NCBI GenBank assembly: GCA_963756525.1
Contig: CAVWNR010000001.1
Location: 1,054,001 to 1,118,000, forward strand
Source of the DNA: CAVWNR01 sp963756525
GTDB taxonomy: Bacteria > Actinomycetota > Actinomycetes > Mycobacteriales > Jatrophihabitantaceae
DNA: 64,000 nucleotides
Direction: 5' to 3'
Shown here: positions 57,401 through 60,400 of the stretch, one piece after another
Layout of the letters: each line of letters opens with the position of its first letter
Position numbering within the stretch: the stretch's first letter is position 1
Notes under the pieces: model-generated
Database searches by the model: none
What the model was told of the DNA's origin: nothing
The model's input: the letters and a program-made list of their open reading frames with translations, nothing else
Translations under genes and position numbers: made by a program

Positions 57401-60400
57401 CCACCGGGAAGATCACCAAGCTGTACGGCATCACCGTCACCGACCAGAACGGCAACAGCTACGGACTCGGCGCCACCATCCCGGCCGGCAGCACCATCGA
57501 GGTCGGCACGATCGGCAACACCGGCGGCGCGACCGTGCTGTTCAACGCCAGCGTCTCGCAGACCGAGGACGGGTCCACGGCACCGCCGAGCGTGATCAGC
57601 GGCAACCAAGGGTCGTTCATCACCCAGAACACGTTCGACCACGTGTTCATCTACAACTACTCGAGCCTGCCGCTGACCGTCCACAGCATCGGCGTCGCCA
57701 ACCTGACCGGCACCGCAGCAACGATCACCGTGCAGGTCAACGACACGTCAGGGTTCTTCTTCCACGTCGGACCGCCGATCTTCATCCCAACCGCCGTCGA
57801 CATCGAAAACTTCGCCGCACCCGACATCACCATCGACGGCGTGATCGACAACCCGATCGGCAGCACCACGGTCCGTGCCAAGGGCGGCAGCATTCTCGCG
57901 GGGCCGGACTCACCGCTGATCGTCACGAACGTGCTGGTGCTGCGCGCCGAGGCGGGGACGATCGGCCTGCTCAGGCCGACACGGGTGCCGATCCCGATCA
58001 TGCTGGTCCAGAGCGACTACGTGACCGACAACGTCGACCCGACACGATTGATCTCGCTGTCCGCCGACGCCAAGCAGGACGTCGTACTCGACATCACGTC
58101 CGTGCTCCGCGGCGCGAAGGCGTCGTTCACACCGACGCTCGGCCCGATCCACGCCGGCGGCAATATCGACCTGCTCATCGACGACAGCGAGTGGGGCAAC
58201 GACCTCCCGCCGTTCTCCGCCGACGGTGTGCAGGTCAAGCTGTACAACCCCCCGGACTACACCACGCTGCAGCCGAACAGCGGCTTCTACCGGGTGTACT
58301 TCCACCCCGACTCGGCGTTCAGCTACACCGACCCGGTGCTGACCGCCTTCGGCACGTCGCTCACCCCGTTCGACAGCGATTACGTCTTCACCGACCTGGC
58401 GGCGGGGAACAACATCAACGTCCAGCACCCCTCGACCGCGACTACCGTCACCATCACCGAGAACACCTACGTCGACGCCACCCTCTTCGGGCTCGACGAT
58501 CCGACCCTGCCCTTGTCGGCCAGCGACGGTGTCGGCGAGATCGACACCTCCACCAATGGGTTCGTTGTCGACACCGAAACCCTCGGCGACCTGCGGGTCG
58601 GTACGATCGCCTCGACGGCAAGCGACGTCACGCTGACCGCAGCCGCGACGGGAACATCGATCTTCGACGTCGGCGTGGCGGACGACGGTGTCGCCCGGGT
58701 GATCGGCAACAACATCACCCTGCGCGCGCCGAGCGGCAGCATCGGCTTCGTCACGCCGAGCGTGAACTTCCTCGAGATCCACGCCGGCAACGCCGCGCCG
58801 GGGACGCTGTACGCCAAGGCGGCCACCGGGATCTACGTCGTGCAGACCCAGGGCGACCTCACCGTCTCGCTCGCCCAGTCGGTCACCTCGGACGTCGCAC
58901 TCACCACACTTGCCGGGTCGATCCTCGGCGTCGCCGGCGCGGGTGCCGTGGTGGTCGGTCGGGGCATCGACCTGATCGCCCACGGCGGCGGCATCGGCAC
59001 GTTCACGGCGGACCGCTCCGGCGACCTGCGCATCCAGGCGAGCGGGCGGCTCTACGCCTACGCCGACGGCACCCCGCCGGCCGGCGGCGTGTACGTGACG
59101 CAGCTCGCCGGGCCGCTGAGCGTGCTCGGCGCGCAGTCCGTGCTCGGCGACGTGCGGCTAGCGGTGCCGTTCACGGCCGGACGCACCGACGCCGACCTGA
59201 CCCTGCTCGGCGGCGGCAAGACACTCGACGGCACGACGGTCATGACGCAAGGGCTTATCACGGCCGCGGGGACGGTCACGCTGCTGGTCGGCGACAATGT
59301 CGACACCGCCGCCAGCAGCGTGATCGGCGGCGCCACCGTGACCATCCGGGGTGAATACGGCCAGCCGGCGGGCGCGCCTCCGGTCGGGTCGGTCATGACC
59401 TTCCGCGGCACGCTAACCGGCCATCCCACCGACATCTATGGCGGTGCCGGCACGGACAGCTTCTCCTTCATCCAGACCTACCTCGGCGGGCAGACCAACG
59501 TCTACGGCGGCGCGGGCGACGACTCCTTCGCAGTCGACCAGCTGCAGACGATGACCGGCACCCACCTCGACCAGTCCGGCGACGCGTACAACGGACAGCA
59601 GGTGCGCGACTCGCTGCTCCTCGACGGGCAGCAGGGCAACGACACCTACGCCGTGACCACCTGGGGCAGCGACAGCCCCGACTTCCACGACTACCTGATC
59701 GACGTCCTCGACAGCGGCCCGGCGTCGGAGCAGAACACCCTCACCGTGAACGGCTCCTCGGGACCGGACGTGTTCCTGCTCCGCGCCGCCAACTTCATCC
59801 CCGACCAGCCGCAGGCTAGCGACCCCGCCTTTGTCGCGCTGCTGCACGGCAGCTACCTGGACACCCTCGCCCGCGTCCGCAAGGACGTCGAGCGGATCTA
59901 CTACGACGCGCACCTCGGCGGCGGGCTTACCGTCGACGGCACCGGCGGCGACGACGTCTTCGCGATGGACGACAACAGCGCAGCCACCACGATCGTCGGC
60001 GGCGACGGGAACGACCTGTTCCTCGTCGGGCAGACCTACTTCGCGCCGCGCCTACCACCGAACGTCCTCCCGCAGGACGAGTTCGCCACCACGCTCACCG
60101 CAGAGGGCTACCTCAGCCGCGGCAACAGCTTCCCGACCACCATCGACGGGGGCGCCGGCAACGACACGTTCCTCGTGTACAGCAACCAGGCGCCGCTGCA
60201 GCTCAACGCCGGCAGCGGCAACGACCTGTTCGCCGTTAGGGCGACGACACTCGGCGACCCGCAGTACTACACCAACGCGCCGGTCACCGTCGACGGCGGC
60301 ACCGGGCAGAGCGCGCTCTACGTCGTCGCAGTCGGCAAGGCAAGCGACTTCACAATCACGCCGACCACGATCACCGGCGAGGGGCTGACGATCACCTTTG